From: a virus | IMG/VR virus record: IMGVR_UViG_3300006990_000159 | Location: 1-23,955 of that record | Direction: 5' to 3' (one strand) | Length of the DNA stretch: 23,955 nt | Part shown: positions 1-7,975 of the stretch, piece by piece | How the letters are laid out: each line of letters starts with the position of its first letter | Position numbering within the stretch: the first letter of the stretch is position 1 | Position numbers and translations under genes: made by a program | The notes under the pieces: generated by a model | Told to the model about the DNA's origin: nothing | What the model saw: the letters and a program-made list of their open reading frames with translations, nothing else | Database searches by the model: none

Positions 1-5
1 CCATT

Positions 6-206
6 ATGGTACATAGAAAGAAAGAATCAAATACTATTTACACAATCAACGCTCTAAACAGATTGATTAGTGATTTAAATGGGGGTGTTCAGGATAAAAC
101 ATATCAAGTCAATTGGAATGACTATCGTAACTCAGTAATCCTAACCGATGGTGAAGGATACAAAATTATGGGTACTAAATTATTCAGAATAGTTGATGTT
201 AATTAA
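6..206 (+). CDS. Small hypothetical protein (66 aa)
   Basis: I do not recognise this protein. It is short, charged and soluble-looking, with no signal peptide, membrane segment or cysteine motif. The C-terminal half (around residues 38-64) alternates hydrophobic and polar residues, as expected for a small beta-rich fold, and ends in KLFRIVDVN. The start is the first ATG in the window; because only five bases precede it, a longer N-terminus beginning outside the window cannot be excluded. No promoter is visible upstream within the window, so it is probably the last or next-to-last gene of a unit entering from the left. It is followed after 22 bases by a tiny cysteine-rich gene. Confidence 0.55.
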   Translation: MVHRKKESNTIYTINALNRLISDLNGGVQDKTYQVNWNDYRNSVILTDGEGYKIMGTKLFRIVDVN

Positions 207-228
207 AAAATTTTAATATTTATAGTAT

Positions 229-324
229 ATGAGAGAATGTAACTGTAAAGAGTGTATTTGTGAATCAAAAGTAGAGTGTGGCTCGACTTGTGGTTCGAAC
301 AACCAATGTAATTGTTGTAAATAA
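229..324 (+). CDS. Tiny cysteine-rich, metallothionein-like peptide (31 aa)
   Basis: This short open frame encodes 31 residues of which nine are cysteine (positions 4, 6, 9, 11, 17, 21, 27, 29 and 30), in C-x-C, C-x2-C and C-x-C-C arrangements. There is almost no hydrophobic content, so it cannot fold round a normal core; such composition is what is seen in metallothioneins and other metal-thiolate peptides. That functional reading is inference from composition only, and I recognise no family. The frame opens with ATG 22 bases after the preceding stop and closes with TAA just before a promoter, so it fits neatly between neighbouring elements. A chance open frame with nine TGT codons in 31 is unlikely, but its small size keeps confidence moderate. 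An alternative is a small zinc-binding inhibitor of a host protein. Confidence 0.5.
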   Translation: MRECNCKECICESKVECGSTCGSNNQCNCCK

Positions 325-325
325 A

Positions 326-357
326 TTTGGTAGTTTAAAATATTTTTTGTATATTGT
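326..357 (+). promoter_or_regulatory. Promoter P1, Bacteroidota type (weaker match)
   Basis: A TTTGG box begins at 326 and a TATATTGT box lies at 350-357, with 20 bases between TTTG and TATA. The layout matches the other seven sites here, but the downstream box lacks the usual final TTTG or TTAG. It lies 88 bases upstream of P2, so it would give a longer gp32 transcript or a short separate RNA. Confidence 0.5.
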
Positions 358-364
358 AACCAAA

Positions 365-394
365 TCAACACTTGGGATTAAATAGTGGTGTTGA
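365..394 (+). other. Inverted repeat between promoters P1 and P2
   Basis: A perfect 7-base dyad (TCAACAC at 365-371, GTGTTGA at 388-394) encloses a 16-base loop. It begins just after the expected start of P1 transcripts and ends before P2. It could form a hairpin in P1 RNA or be a protein-binding site on DNA. No T-run follows, so it is not a standard terminator. Confidence 0.35.
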
Positions 395-413
395 AATAAA
401 AAGTGAAATATAA

Positions 414-445
414 TTTGGAAGTTTGAAAAAACTTTCGTATATTTG
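414..445 (+). promoter_or_regulatory. Promoter P2, Bacteroidota type, for gp32-uvsX-exonuclease
   Basis: TTTG at 414-417 and TATATTTG at 438-445 are separated by 20 bases. This is a full match to the known Bacteroidota primary sigma pattern (-33 TTTG, -7 TAnnTTTG). Transcription should start near 449, giving a leader of about 36 bases before the gp32 ATG. Confidence 0.85.
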
Positions 446-450
446 TTTAA

Positions 451-484
451 ATAATAATTAATAATAACTAAAAAAAGGTAAATT
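451..484 (+). promoter_or_regulatory. gp32 leader: A/T-only tract plus Shine-Dalgarno-like AAAAAAGG
   Basis: The leader is almost purely A and T, unlikely to fold, and ends in AAAAAAGG (471-478) six bases before the ATG. Bases 451-470 match 14091-14110 in the sliding clamp leader at 18 of 20 positions. In T4, gp32 represses its own translation by binding an unstructured A/U-rich leader; a similar circuit here is inference. The purine-rich ribosome site is notable because most genes in this window lack one. Confidence 0.5.
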
Positions 485-1273
485 ATGGCAATTGACTTAA
501 ATGCAATCCGAAACCGTCTGGACAGTTTACAGACGAAAACTACAAAAACTGACAATTTGTGGAAACCAAAACCTGGTAAACAACAAGTAAGAATCGTTCC
601 TTACGTTCACAATCCATCAAATCCATTTATCGAACTATTTTTCCACTACAACTTTGGTGGTAAGAATATTCTTTCACCTCAAACACATGGTGAGGCAGAC
701 CCATTAGTGGAGTTCGCTGACCAATTGAAATCGACTGGTGATAGAAACGATTGGAATCTTTCAAAACAACTTACTCCTAAAATGAGAACTTATGTTCCTG
801 TATTAGTAAGAGGTGAGGAATCTGAAGGAATCAAATTTTGGGGATTTGGTAAAACTGTGTATCAAGAACTACTTGCTTTCTTTGCAGACCCAGATTATGG
901 TGATTTAACAGACCCAACAAATGGTAGAGATATCACTGTTGAGTTTAAAACTGCTAAAGAGTTAGGGAAAAACTATCCTGAAACTTATATCAGAGTTAAA
1001 CCGAACCAAACTCCAATTACTGAAGATAAAAGTGTTTTAGAATTGGTAAAAGACCAAATTGAACTTCCTAATATGTTTAAGAAATATACATATGATGATA
1101 TGAAGGGATTATTGGAAACTTGGATGGAAACTGGTTCAGTTGGTGAAGATAATAAGGAAGAGGAAGCTCAACCTACTCAAAACACTACTCAACCAACACC
1201 AGCACCGGCTGCTGTAGGTAATTCAACTAATACAGATGTAAAAGACGCATTTGAAGATTTATTCAATAATTAA
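485..1273 (+). CDS. 32: Single-stranded DNA binding protein, T4 gp32-like
   Basis: Coats single-stranded DNA at the replication fork and during recombination and recruits partner enzymes. The 262-residue product has a basic N-terminal arm (residues 1-35), a central OB-fold-like DNA-binding region of the gp32 type (about 35-200, including FFHYNFGG near 57-64), a Gln/Pro/Thr-rich linker (about 222-247) and a short acidic tail ending DAFEDLFNN, the usual partner-binding tip of phage SSBs. No cysteine occurs anywhere, so the zinc ribbon of T4 gp32 is absent. Length is slightly below T4 gp32 (301 residues). The ATG has a good purine-rich ribosome site and sits about 36 bases after the predicted P2 start. 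It is followed after 13 bases by uvsX, the recombinase that T4 gp32 works with. Confidence 0.85.
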   Translation: MAIDLNAIRNRLDSLQTKTTKTDNLWKPKPGKQQVRIVPYVHNPSNPFIELFFHYNFGGKNILSPQTHGEADPLVEFADQLKSTGDRNDWNLSKQLTPKMRTYVPVLVRGEESEGIKFWGFGKTVYQELLAFFADPDYGDLTDPTNGRDITVEFKTAKELGKNYPETYIRVKPNQTPITEDKSVLELVKDQIELPNMFKKYTYDDMKGLLETWMETGSVGEDNKEEEAQPTQNTTQPTPAPAAVGNSTNTDVKDAFEDLFNN

Positions 1274-1286
1274 AAACTAAGTTACT

Positions 1287-2411
1287 ATGGCTAAAACAAA
1301 TCGAGATGAATTATCATCGATTTTAGCAGATAACCTGAACAAAAAGTTCAAAGGACAATCGAAAGTAGCTTACTTCCTTGATGGCTCCGAACAGACACCC
1401 ACCGACTTAACTGAGTGGGTGTCTACAGGAGATGATATGTTAGATTTAGCTATATCGAATCGACCAAATGGTGGATTTCCTGTTGGAAGGATTGTTGAGG
1501 TTACGGGACTAGAAGCGAGTGGTAAATCTCTGTTATCAGCACATACATTAGCAAATACTCAGAAGAAGGGTGGTTTGGCAGTGTATATTGATACAGAGAA
1601 CGCAATCAATCAAGAATTCTTAGAAGCATTAGGTGTTGATACTCAAAAGTTACTTTATGTACCTTTAGAAGCAGTAGAAGATATCTTTGATGCTATGGAT
1701 TCAATTATCGAATCAATTAGAAAATCCGATAATAATAGATTGGTAACAATAGTAGTTGACTCTGTAGCGGCAGCAACAACTAAAGTAGAGTTAGCAGCTG
1801 ATTATGACCAAGCTGGTTATGCTACTCAAAAAGCAATCATTATCTCAAAAGCAATGAGAAAGATTACAAATCTTATTGGTAGAGAGAGAATATTGGTTGT
1901 ATTTACAAATCAACTTAGAGTTAGAATGGGAGTATCATTTGGAGACCCTTACACTACATCAGGTGGAAAAGCATTAGGTTTTCACGCATCTTGTAGATTG
2001 AGAATGAAACAAATGGGTAAACTCAATTCTAAAGTAGGGGGTGTTGACCAGACTGTTGGTATTAAGACTAGAGTTCAAGTTATTAAGAACAGAATGGGCC
2101 CACCACTAAGAGCAGTTGATTTTGAAATCTACTTTGATAGAGGTATCGATAGATATGGTTCGTGGTTAAACACTATGAAAACATATAAGTTGGTAACAGT
2201 AAGTGGTGCTTGGTATACTTGGGTTGATGAATCAACTGGAGAAGAGATTAAATTCCAAGCAAAAGGTTTTACTAAAATCTTAGAAGATAGACCAGAGGTA
2301 AAGGAACAAATGTATAAACAAATCTGTGATGCATATATCTTAGGATACAAAGAAGCAACTGAGAATGCAAATACAGATACAACAAAGCTAGATGAAGGAC
2401 ACGAAATCTAA
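1287..2411 (+). CDS. uvsX: RecA-like recombinase UvsX
   Basis: ATP-dependent strand-exchange protein that forms filaments on single-stranded DNA and drives recombination-dependent replication and repair. The 374-residue product has a RecA core: Walker A GLEASGKS at 74-81, YIDTENAI near 99-106, Walker B VTIVVDS near 152-158, and a DNA-binding loop region around 205-240 with FTNQLRVRMGVSFGDP followed by TTSGGKAL. Length is close to T4 UvsX (391). The start is the ATG 13 bases after gp32, and the short spacing implies one transcript with it. The 3' end overlaps the longest possible version of the exonuclease gene by 20 bases. The RecA-fold assignment is secure; choosing UvsX over bacterial RecA rests on length and the T4-like neighbourhood. 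Confidence 0.88.
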   Translation: MAKTNRDELSSILADNLNKKFKGQSKVAYFLDGSEQTPTDLTEWVSTGDDMLDLAISNRPNGGFPVGRIVEVTGLEASGKSLLSAHTLANTQKKGGLAVYIDTENAINQEFLEALGVDTQKLLYVPLEAVEDIFDAMDSIIESIRKSDNNRLVTIVVDSVAAATTKVELAADYDQAGYATQKAIIISKAMRKITNLIGRERILVVFTNQLRVRMGVSFGDPYTTSGGKALGFHASCRLRMKQMGKLNSKVGGVDQTVGIKTRVQVIKNRMGPPLRAVDFEIYFDRGIDRYGSWLNTMKTYKLVTVSGAWYTWVDESTGEEIKFQAKGFTKILEDRPEVKEQMYKQICDAYILGYKEATENANTDTTKLDEGHEI

Positions 2412-3432
2412 TTACAAAGAAATGTTTAATAAATTATCAGAAACTCCCAAAAGGAATGTTAATGATAAAGTTATGATTGTAGATGGATTGAATTTGTTCA
2501 TCAGATGTTTTGGAGCAGTTCCAACTCTGAATGATGATGGAGAACACGTCGGTGGGGTAACAGGTTGTCTGTTATCCCTCGGCGCTCTTATCCGTAAGAA
2601 CAAACCAACTAGAGTGTTGGTAGTTTTTGATGGAAAGGGTGGTTCGACACGTAGAAAGAAAATGTATAAGGGATACAAAGAAGGTAGAACAGGATTAACT
2701 AAAGTTAATAGATTGGTTGGGTATGAAGATTTAGAAGACCAAGCAGAATCTATGAAACGTAACTTTAATACGTTAATCAAATACTTAGAGTTCTTACCTG
2801 TTGATTTGTGTTACATTGATTACATTGAAGCAGATGATATTATGGCATACGCTGCCAAACATATATTTAAAAAAGAAGTTATGATAATTTCCTCTGATAA
2901 GGATTTCTTACAATTGGTAGATGATAGAATTTCAGTATATCTACCAACTAAGAAGAAACTTATGCACAAAGAGGATGTAAAAGAGTTATATGGAGTTCCA
3001 TCAAAAAACTTAGTATATTATAGAATTTTTGATGGTGATAAATCCGATAATATTCCTGGCGTAAGGGGTATCGGACCAAAAACACTAATAAACAAATTAG
3101 ATTTCCTTCAATCGGATGGATTAACATTAGATACCTTATTTGAAAGGGTATCTCAATTGGATGATGAGAAACTGAAAAACAAAATATTGGAACATACCGA
3201 TACTTTGAAATTAAATTACGATTTAATGCAGTTATCAGACCCAATAATGGGTTCAGCGATTACATCAAATGTACGAAATATCATTGATTCACCAATCAAC
3301 GGGTTAAATTCTTTTGGATTCAAAAAAGAGTTTATGGTTGATAAACTTTACACTGCGTTTAAGAATGTAGAAACGTGGTTGGTAAACACTTGGGGTGATT
3401 TGGATAAATATTCCAAACAAACCAGAAAATAA
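2392..3432 (+). CDS. rnh: FEN-family 5'-3' exonuclease (T4 RNase H-like)
   Basis: Structure-specific 5' nuclease expected to remove RNA primers and flaps from lagging-strand fragments. In the 346-residue product the metal-binding acids of the family are all visible: VDG (Asp31), VFDG (Asp80), EADD (147-150), SSDKD (Asp169, Asp171) and GDKSDN (Asp216, Asp219), followed by a helix-hairpin-helix IPGVRGIGPKT (221-231). The arch region carries the expected basic cluster (TRRKKMYKGYK, 86-96). Two starts are possible: ATG 2392, overlapping uvsX by 20 bases, or ATG 2422, ten bases after the uvsX stop and matching residue 11. No ribosome site decides between them. The rnh symbol follows T4 usage and is less certain than the family. 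Confidence 0.82.
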   Translation: MKDTKSNYKEMFNKLSETPKRNVNDKVMIVDGLNLFIRCFGAVPTLNDDGEHVGGVTGCLLSLGALIRKNKPTRVLVVFDGKGGSTRRKKMYKGYKEGRTGLTKVNRLVGYEDLEDQAESMKRNFNTLIKYLEFLPVDLCYIDYIEADDIMAYAAKHIFKKEVMIISSDKDFLQLVDDRISVYLPTKKKLMHKEDVKELYGVPSKNLVYYRIFDGDKSDNIPGVRGIGPKTLINKLDFLQSDGLTLDTLFERVSQLDDEKLKNKILEHTDTLKLNYDLMQLSDPIMGSAITSNVRNIIDSPINGLNSFGFKKEFMVDKLYTAFKNVETWLVNTWGDLDKYSKQTRK

Positions 3433-3464
3433 TTTGGTAGTTACAATAAAAATTCGTATATTTG
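3433..3464 (+). promoter_or_regulatory. Promoter P3, Bacteroidota type, for gp41 and the nrd block
   Basis: TTTG at 3433-3436 begins immediately after the exonuclease stop, and TATATTTG lies at 3457-3464, with 20 bases between. The helicase ATG is at 3471, only six bases after the box, so a transcript from here would have almost no leader. Confidence 0.85.
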
Positions 3465-3470
3465 AAAAAT

Positions 3471-4829
3471 ATGGATAAATTCGGAAACAAATTTGGTACG
3501 TCATTTCAGATAAAGATACTCTCATCTCTATTATCAGATAGGATATTCTTACAACAAATGTATGATATCCTTAAACCTGAGATGTTTGATTCAGATGCTA
3601 ATGAGTGGATAGTAACAAAAACATTATCTCACTTTGATAACTTTTCACAACTACCTACATTAGATGTGTTTAAAAACGAAGTAGATAAGGTTGAGAGAGA
3701 TGTTCTCAAACAATCTATAGTAGATAACCTAAAGCAAGTTTGGCATGGCTTAGAATCAGATGATTTAGAGTACGTTAAAGAACAATCTTTAGAGTTCTGT
3801 AAAAATCAAACTTTCAAAAATGCTATCTTAGAATCAGTAGATTTATTAAGTGATGGTAAATTCGATGTAATTAAATCGAAGATTGATAATGCTATGAAAG
3901 CAGGACAAGATACTGATGTTGGACACGAATACAAAGAAAACATTATTGAAAGATACGAATCTACTGTTAGAGATGTTATTCCTTGTGGTTGGCCTGTTAT
4001 AGATGAATTAGTAGATGGTGGTTTTGGTAAAGGTGAATTGATAATATTTGCAGCTCCACCGGGTATTGGTAAATCTTGGGCATTGGTGAATGTTGGTATG
4101 GCAGCTGCTAAATCTGGTAAGACTGTAATTCATTATACATTAGAATTAAATGAGGGATATGTAGGACAGAGATACGATTCAGTATTGACTGGAATACCCG
4201 TACCTAAACTTAAATTTGAATTAGATGAAGTACGAAACCAAGTAGAGAAACTAAGTGGTGATATTGTTGTGAAACATTGGCCAACTAAATCTGCTGGATT
4301 GAATACTATGAGAGCATCTTTGGATAAACTTAAATTGCAAGGTAAAACTCCTGATTTGATTATAGTAGATTACGCTGATTTGTTAAAAGGTAATAGTAGA
4401 AAAGAACGACACGAAGAATTAGAAGAGATTGTTGAAGGATTGAGAGGTATTGCAGGTGAATACGAAGTTCCGTTATTTACAGCATCTCAGATTAATCGTA
4501 GTGGAGCTGAAGCAGATGTTATTACTGGTACTTCTATAGCTGGTTCATTCTCAAAACTGATGACTGCAGATTTTGTAGTATCACTTAGTAGGAAGATTGA
4601 GGATAAATTAGCAGGTACAGGTAGATGGCACGTAATAAAAAATAGATTTGGACCTGATGGAATGACTTTACCTTCAAAAGCTAATATGAGTACAGGTAGG
4701 ATTGATATCTATTCGGATGACTCCATTGATGGTAAAAAAACACAAGGTGATATGAACAAAGGGGAGACTTTAGTAAGAAAGAATTTGTTACAAAAATATA
4801 ATGAAATGAATAAAGATATTGATTTTTAA
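3471..4829 (+). CDS. 41: Replicative DNA helicase, DnaB/T4 gp41-like
   Basis: Hexameric 5'-3' helicase that unwinds DNA at the fork. The 452-residue product has an N-terminal helical domain (about 1-120) opening with FGNKFGTSFQ, characteristic of phage gp41 relatives, and a C-terminal RecF/DnaB-type ATPase: Walker A APPGIGKSW at 195-203, the catalytic glutamate in HYTLELNE near 221-228, and Walker B IIVDYADLL at 297-305. FTASQINRSG (around 366-376) matches DnaB motif H3/H4. The reading frame extends upstream to a TTG at 3462, but that codon lies inside the promoter's -7 box, so ATG 3471 is preferred; the FGTSF motif rules out a later start. No primase (gp61) is seen in this window. Confidence 0.88.
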   Translation: MDKFGNKFGTSFQIKILSSLLSDRIFLQQMYDILKPEMFDSDANEWIVTKTLSHFDNFSQLPTLDVFKNEVDKVERDVLKQSIVDNLKQVWHGLESDDLEYVKEQSLEFCKNQTFKNAILESVDLLSDGKFDVIKSKIDNAMKAGQDTDVGHEYKENIIERYESTVRDVIPCGWPVIDELVDGGFGKGELIIFAAPPGIGKSWALVNVGMAAAKSGKTVIHYTLELNEGYVGQRYDSVLTGIPVPKLKFELDEVRNQVEKLSGDIVVKHWPTKSAGLNTMRASLDKLKLQGKTPDLIIVDYADLLKGNSRKERHEELEEIVEGLRGIAGEYEVPLFTASQINRSGAEADVITGTSIAGSFSKLMTADFVVSLSRKIEDKLAGTGRWHVIKNRFGPDGMTLPSKANMSTGRIDIYSDDSIDGKKTQGDMNKGETLVRKNLLQKYNEMNKDIDF

Positions 4830-4883
4830 ACCATATATATTATAACCCAGCGGAACGAAATTAAAACAATAAAAGGCAAAAAT

Positions 4884-5879
4884 ATGACACAGTTATTTAC
4901 AGAAAGAGTACCATTCAAACCATTTGAATATCCAATTTATTACACCGAAGGGTGGTTAAAACAAGCACAAGCATTTTGGTTACATACTGAGATACCAATG
5001 CAAGGTGATTTGAAAGATTGGAACGAAAATCTGAATAAATCAGAGAAACATTTGGTTGGAAATATCCTTTTAGGATTTGCTCAAACTGAATGTGCTGTAT
5101 CTGATTATTGGACAACAATGGTAACCAAATGGTTTCCTAAACACGAAATCAAACAAATGGCGATGATGTTTGGTTCTCAAGAAACAATACACGCCACAGC
5201 TTACTCATATCTAAACGAATCATTAGGTTTAGAAGATTTTGAGGCTTTCCTACACGAACCTGCGATTGCAGAAAAATTTGAATTCCTAACCGCTACCTCT
5301 GCTGATTGGACTCACGAGGATTTACAGAAGAATCCTATTGCGAGAAAAGAAGTAGCCCGTTCATTAGCGATATTCTCAGCATTTGCAGAAGGTGTATCTT
5401 TATATAGTAGTTTTGCAGTCCTGTATTCTTTTCAGATGAGAAATCTTCTGAAAGGAATTGGGCAGCAAATGAAATGGAGTGTAAGGGATGAATCACTACA
5501 TTCTAAAATGGGATGTCAGTTATTTAGAGAGATGTGTAATGAATATCCAGAACTTCATAGTGAAGTTAAAGATGATGTACATCAAGCAGCTAAGTATATG
5601 ATTGAGATGGAACATAAGTTCATTGATATGATATTTGAGCAAGGTGATTTGGAAAATCTAAAATCCGATAATCTAAAAGAATTTATCTCTAAAAGAGGTA
5701 ATGAGAAATTAAAAGAATTAGGTTACGAACCTACATTTAAGTTTGATGATACCAAAGCATCTAATTTAGATTGGTTCTACCATTTAACTGGTGGAACAAC
5801 ACATACAGATTTCTTCGCAGTAAGACCTACAGATTACTCTAAGGCAAACGAAGGTGAAGATTTCAACGATATTTGGTAA
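4884..5879 (+). CDS. nrdB: Class I ribonucleotide reductase, small (radical) subunit
   Basis: Houses the dimetal centre that generates the radical used by NrdA to reduce ribonucleotides. The 331-residue product has the ferritin-like ligands in the right spacing: E69, E100 and H103 (QETIHATAY), E169 and E203 with H206 (RDESLHS). Tyr107 occupies the place of the radical tyrosine (Tyr122 in E. coli). The first ligand is Glu where E. coli NrdB has Asp84, counted from the identical 31-residue spacing to the next Glu. The C-terminus ends EDFNDIW, the type of acidic-hydrophobic tail that docks on the large subunit. There is a 54-base AT-rich spacer after gp41 with no clear promoter, so it is likely read from P3. 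MazG and nrdA follow directly. Confidence 0.9.
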   Translation: MTQLFTERVPFKPFEYPIYYTEGWLKQAQAFWLHTEIPMQGDLKDWNENLNKSEKHLVGNILLGFAQTECAVSDYWTTMVTKWFPKHEIKQMAMMFGSQETIHATAYSYLNESLGLEDFEAFLHEPAIAEKFEFLTATSADWTHEDLQKNPIARKEVARSLAIFSAFAEGVSLYSSFAVLYSFQMRNLLKGIGQQMKWSVRDESLHSKMGCQLFREMCNEYPELHSEVKDDVHQAAKYMIEMEHKFIDMIFEQGDLENLKSDNLKEFISKRGNEKLKELGYEPTFKFDDTKASNLDWFYHLTGGTTHTDFFAVRPTDYSKANEGEDFNDIW

Positions 5880-5903
5880 AATAATAATAAAAAAAAATAA
5901 GTT

Positions 5904-6206
5904 ATGACAGATTTTGATAAATTGATTACAAACGTAATCGGATGGGCAGATGATAAAGGTATCTTAGTAAAAGATAACGCCCCCAAGCAGATGTTAAAAG
6001 TTTTGGAAGAAGTCGGTGAAACTGCCGGAGCTCTCCTTAAAGATGATAAAGCTGAGATAGTAGATGGAATCGGAGATTCTTTCGTTACATTAATTATCTT
6101 ATCAATGCAGTTAGGATTACATCCTTCAGAATGCTTAGAAGCTGCATGGAATGAAATTAAAGATAGAAAAGGGAAAACTCAAAATGGAGTGTTTATAAAA
6201 GAATGA
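5904..6206 (+). CDS. MazG-like NTP pyrophosphohydrolase
   Basis: Small all-alpha NTP pyrophosphohydrolase, expected to hydrolyse a (d)NTP to the monophosphate and pyrophosphate. In 100 residues the Mg-binding pattern is visible: LEEVGE (about 33-38) in the first helix and EIVDGIGDSFV (about 51-61) in the second, the EExxE...ExxD layout of the family. Single-domain length fits phage MazG homologues. It ends four bases into nrdA and starts 24 bases after nrdB, so it is coupled to the reductase genes. Its role may be to adjust nucleotide pools, to remove a nucleotide that competes with a modified base, or to affect host (p)ppGpp signalling; the sequence does not choose among these. Confidence 0.75.
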   Translation: MTDFDKLITNVIGWADDKGILVKDNAPKQMLKVLEEVGETAGALLKDDKAEIVDGIGDSFVTLIILSMQLGLHPSECLEAAWNEIKDRKGKTQNGVFIKE

Positions 6207-7975
6207 AAAACTTTGGAGCTGAATTTGATTGGGAAATAGACGTAGATTTTCCATCTTGGGCAAACACAGAAATCTACGTTAAGACAATATCAAAGGGGTA
6301 TTTATTGGAAGGTGAAAAACCTAAAGATGCTTATTGGAGAGTAGCAACTACAGCTGCTCGAAGATTGGGTAAACCTCAAATGGCAACAAAGTTCTTCGAT
6401 TACATTTGGAAGGGTTGGTTAAACCTAGCAACACCTGTTTTATCAAACACTGGTACTGATAGAGGATTACCAATCAGTTGTTTCGGAATCGATGTAGCTG
6501 ATTCAATCCAAGATATTGGTACTAAGAATTTAGAGATGATGTTACTCGCTAAGCATGGTGGTGGAGTAGGTGTTGGTTTGAATATGATTCGACCAGCAGG
6601 TTCTAATATTACACAAAACGGAACATCCGATGGTGTTGTTCCATTCGCTAAGATTTACGATTCTACTATTCTAGCTACCAATCAAGGTAGTGTACGAAGA
6701 GGGGCAGCATCAGTTAACCTCAACATTGAACATGATGATTTTGATGAGTGGATTGAAATCAGAGAACCTAAAGGTGATGTAAACAGACAATGTTTGAATT
6801 TACATCAATGTGTGGTTGTTGGTGATAAGTTTATGAGAAGGTTAGAAGATGGTGATTCAGAAGCTCGTAGAAAATGGGGTAAAGTACTTCAGAAACGTAA
6901 AGCAACTGGTGAACCATATGTGATGTACAAAGGTAACATCAACAAAGCAAACCCAGATATGTATAAGGATAATGGATTGAAAGTTCATATGACTAACATT
7001 TGTTCTGAGATTACATTACATACAGATGAATCACATTCATTCGTTTGTTGTTTATCTTCACTTAATCTATCAAAGTACGATGAGTGGAAACATACCGATT
7101 TAATCTATACTGCAACTTGGTTCTTAGATGGTATCTTATCAGAGTTCTTACAAAGAGCTAAGAATATGAGAGGATTCGAAAACGCAGTACGTTCAGCAGA
7201 AAAGGGTAGAGCATTAGGATTAGGTGTATTAGGATGGCATACATATTTACAACAAAAAGGTATTCCATTTGATTCACTACCAGCTCAGTTTGAAACTCGT
7301 AGAATCTTTTCACAATTAAAGATTGAATCTGAAAGAGCAAGTAGAGATATGGGTGCGGAATTAGGTGAACCATTATGGTGTAAAGATAGTGGTATGAGAA
7401 ATACTCACCTAAGAGCAGTTGCTCCAACTGTATCCAACTCTAAGTTAGCAGGTAACGTTTCACCAGGTATAGAACCTTGGGCGGCAAACGTATTTACCGA
7501 ACAAACTGCAAAAGGTACTTTCATTAGAAAGAATAGAGAATTAGAAAAAGCACTTAGAAAAGCAGGTATCAATACAAAAGATACTTGGGATAAGATTATG
7601 GCAGATGGTGGTTCAGTACAAGATATCAAAGAATTAGATAATTGGGTATATTGTGATGGTAAACTAACTAAGGTAGATGGTGAAATAGATACTACTAAGT
7701 GTGATAAGGTAAAAGATGTATTTAAAACATTCAAAGAGATTAATCAATTAGAATTGGTTAGACAGGCTGGTGTTAGGCAACAATACATAGACCAATCAGT
7801 TTCACTAAACCTAGCATTCCCATCAGAGGCAACTCCGAAGTGGATGAATACGGTTCATATGGAAGCATGGAAGCAGGGTGTAAAAACATTATATTATACC
7901 AGAACTGAATCAGTTCTTAGGGGAGATATCGCTCAACAAGCTATGGACCCAGATTGTTTAAGTTGTGATGGATAA
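6203..7975 (+). CDS. nrdA: Class I ribonucleotide reductase, large (catalytic) subunit
   Basis: Reduces ribonucleoside diphosphates to deoxy forms together with NrdB. Key residues are present: redox pair C93 (ISCFG) and C282 or C283 (FVCCLSS), active-site N265-x-C267-x-E269 (NICSE), the radical-transfer pair Y564-Y565 (YYTRTES) and a C-terminal CLSC (585-588) that passes electrons from thioredoxin or glutaredoxin. At 590 residues it is much shorter than E. coli NrdA (761): the catalytic C93 corresponds to E. coli C225, so the N-terminal ATP-cone that senses dATP is missing. The enzyme should therefore lack overall dATP feedback inhibition, which suits a phage. It overlaps mazG by four bases and the following CxxC gene by eight. 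Confidence 0.9.
   Translation: MKNFGAEFDWEIDVDFPSWANTEIYVKTISKGYLLEGEKPKDAYWRVATTAARRLGKPQMATKFFDYIWKGWLNLATPVLSNTGTDRGLPISCFGIDVADSIQDIGTKNLEMMLLAKHGGGVGVGLNMIRPAGSNITQNGTSDGVVPFAKIYDSTILATNQGSVRRGAASVNLNIEHDDFDEWIEIREPKGDVNRQCLNLHQCVVVGDKFMRRLEDGDSEARRKWGKVLQKRKATGEPYVMYKGNINKANPDMYKDNGLKVHMTNICSEITLHTDESHSFVCCLSSLNLSKYDEWKHTDLIYTATWFLDGILSEFLQRAKNMRGFENAVRSAEKGRALGLGVLGWHTYLQQKGIPFDSLPAQFETRRIFSQLKIESERASRDMGAELGEPLWCKDSGMRNTHLRAVAPTVSNSKLAGNVSPGIEPWAANVFTEQTAKGTFIRKNRELEKALRKAGINTKDTWDKIMADGGSVQDIKELDNWVYCDGKLTKVDGEIDTTKCDKVKDVFKTFKEINQLELVRQAGVRQQYIDQSVSLNLAFPSEATPKWMNTVHMEAWKQGVKTLYYTRTESVLRGDIAQQAMDPDCLSCDG

Noticed and set aside
3462-3470. TTG start for the helicase at 3462
   Set aside because: The codon lies in the -7 box of P3; ATG 3471 gives the expected N-terminus.
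4830-4883. Possible promoter upstream of nrdB (TATATATTAT)
   Set aside because: There is no TTTG 20 bases upstream and the box does not match TATATTTG or TATATTAG.
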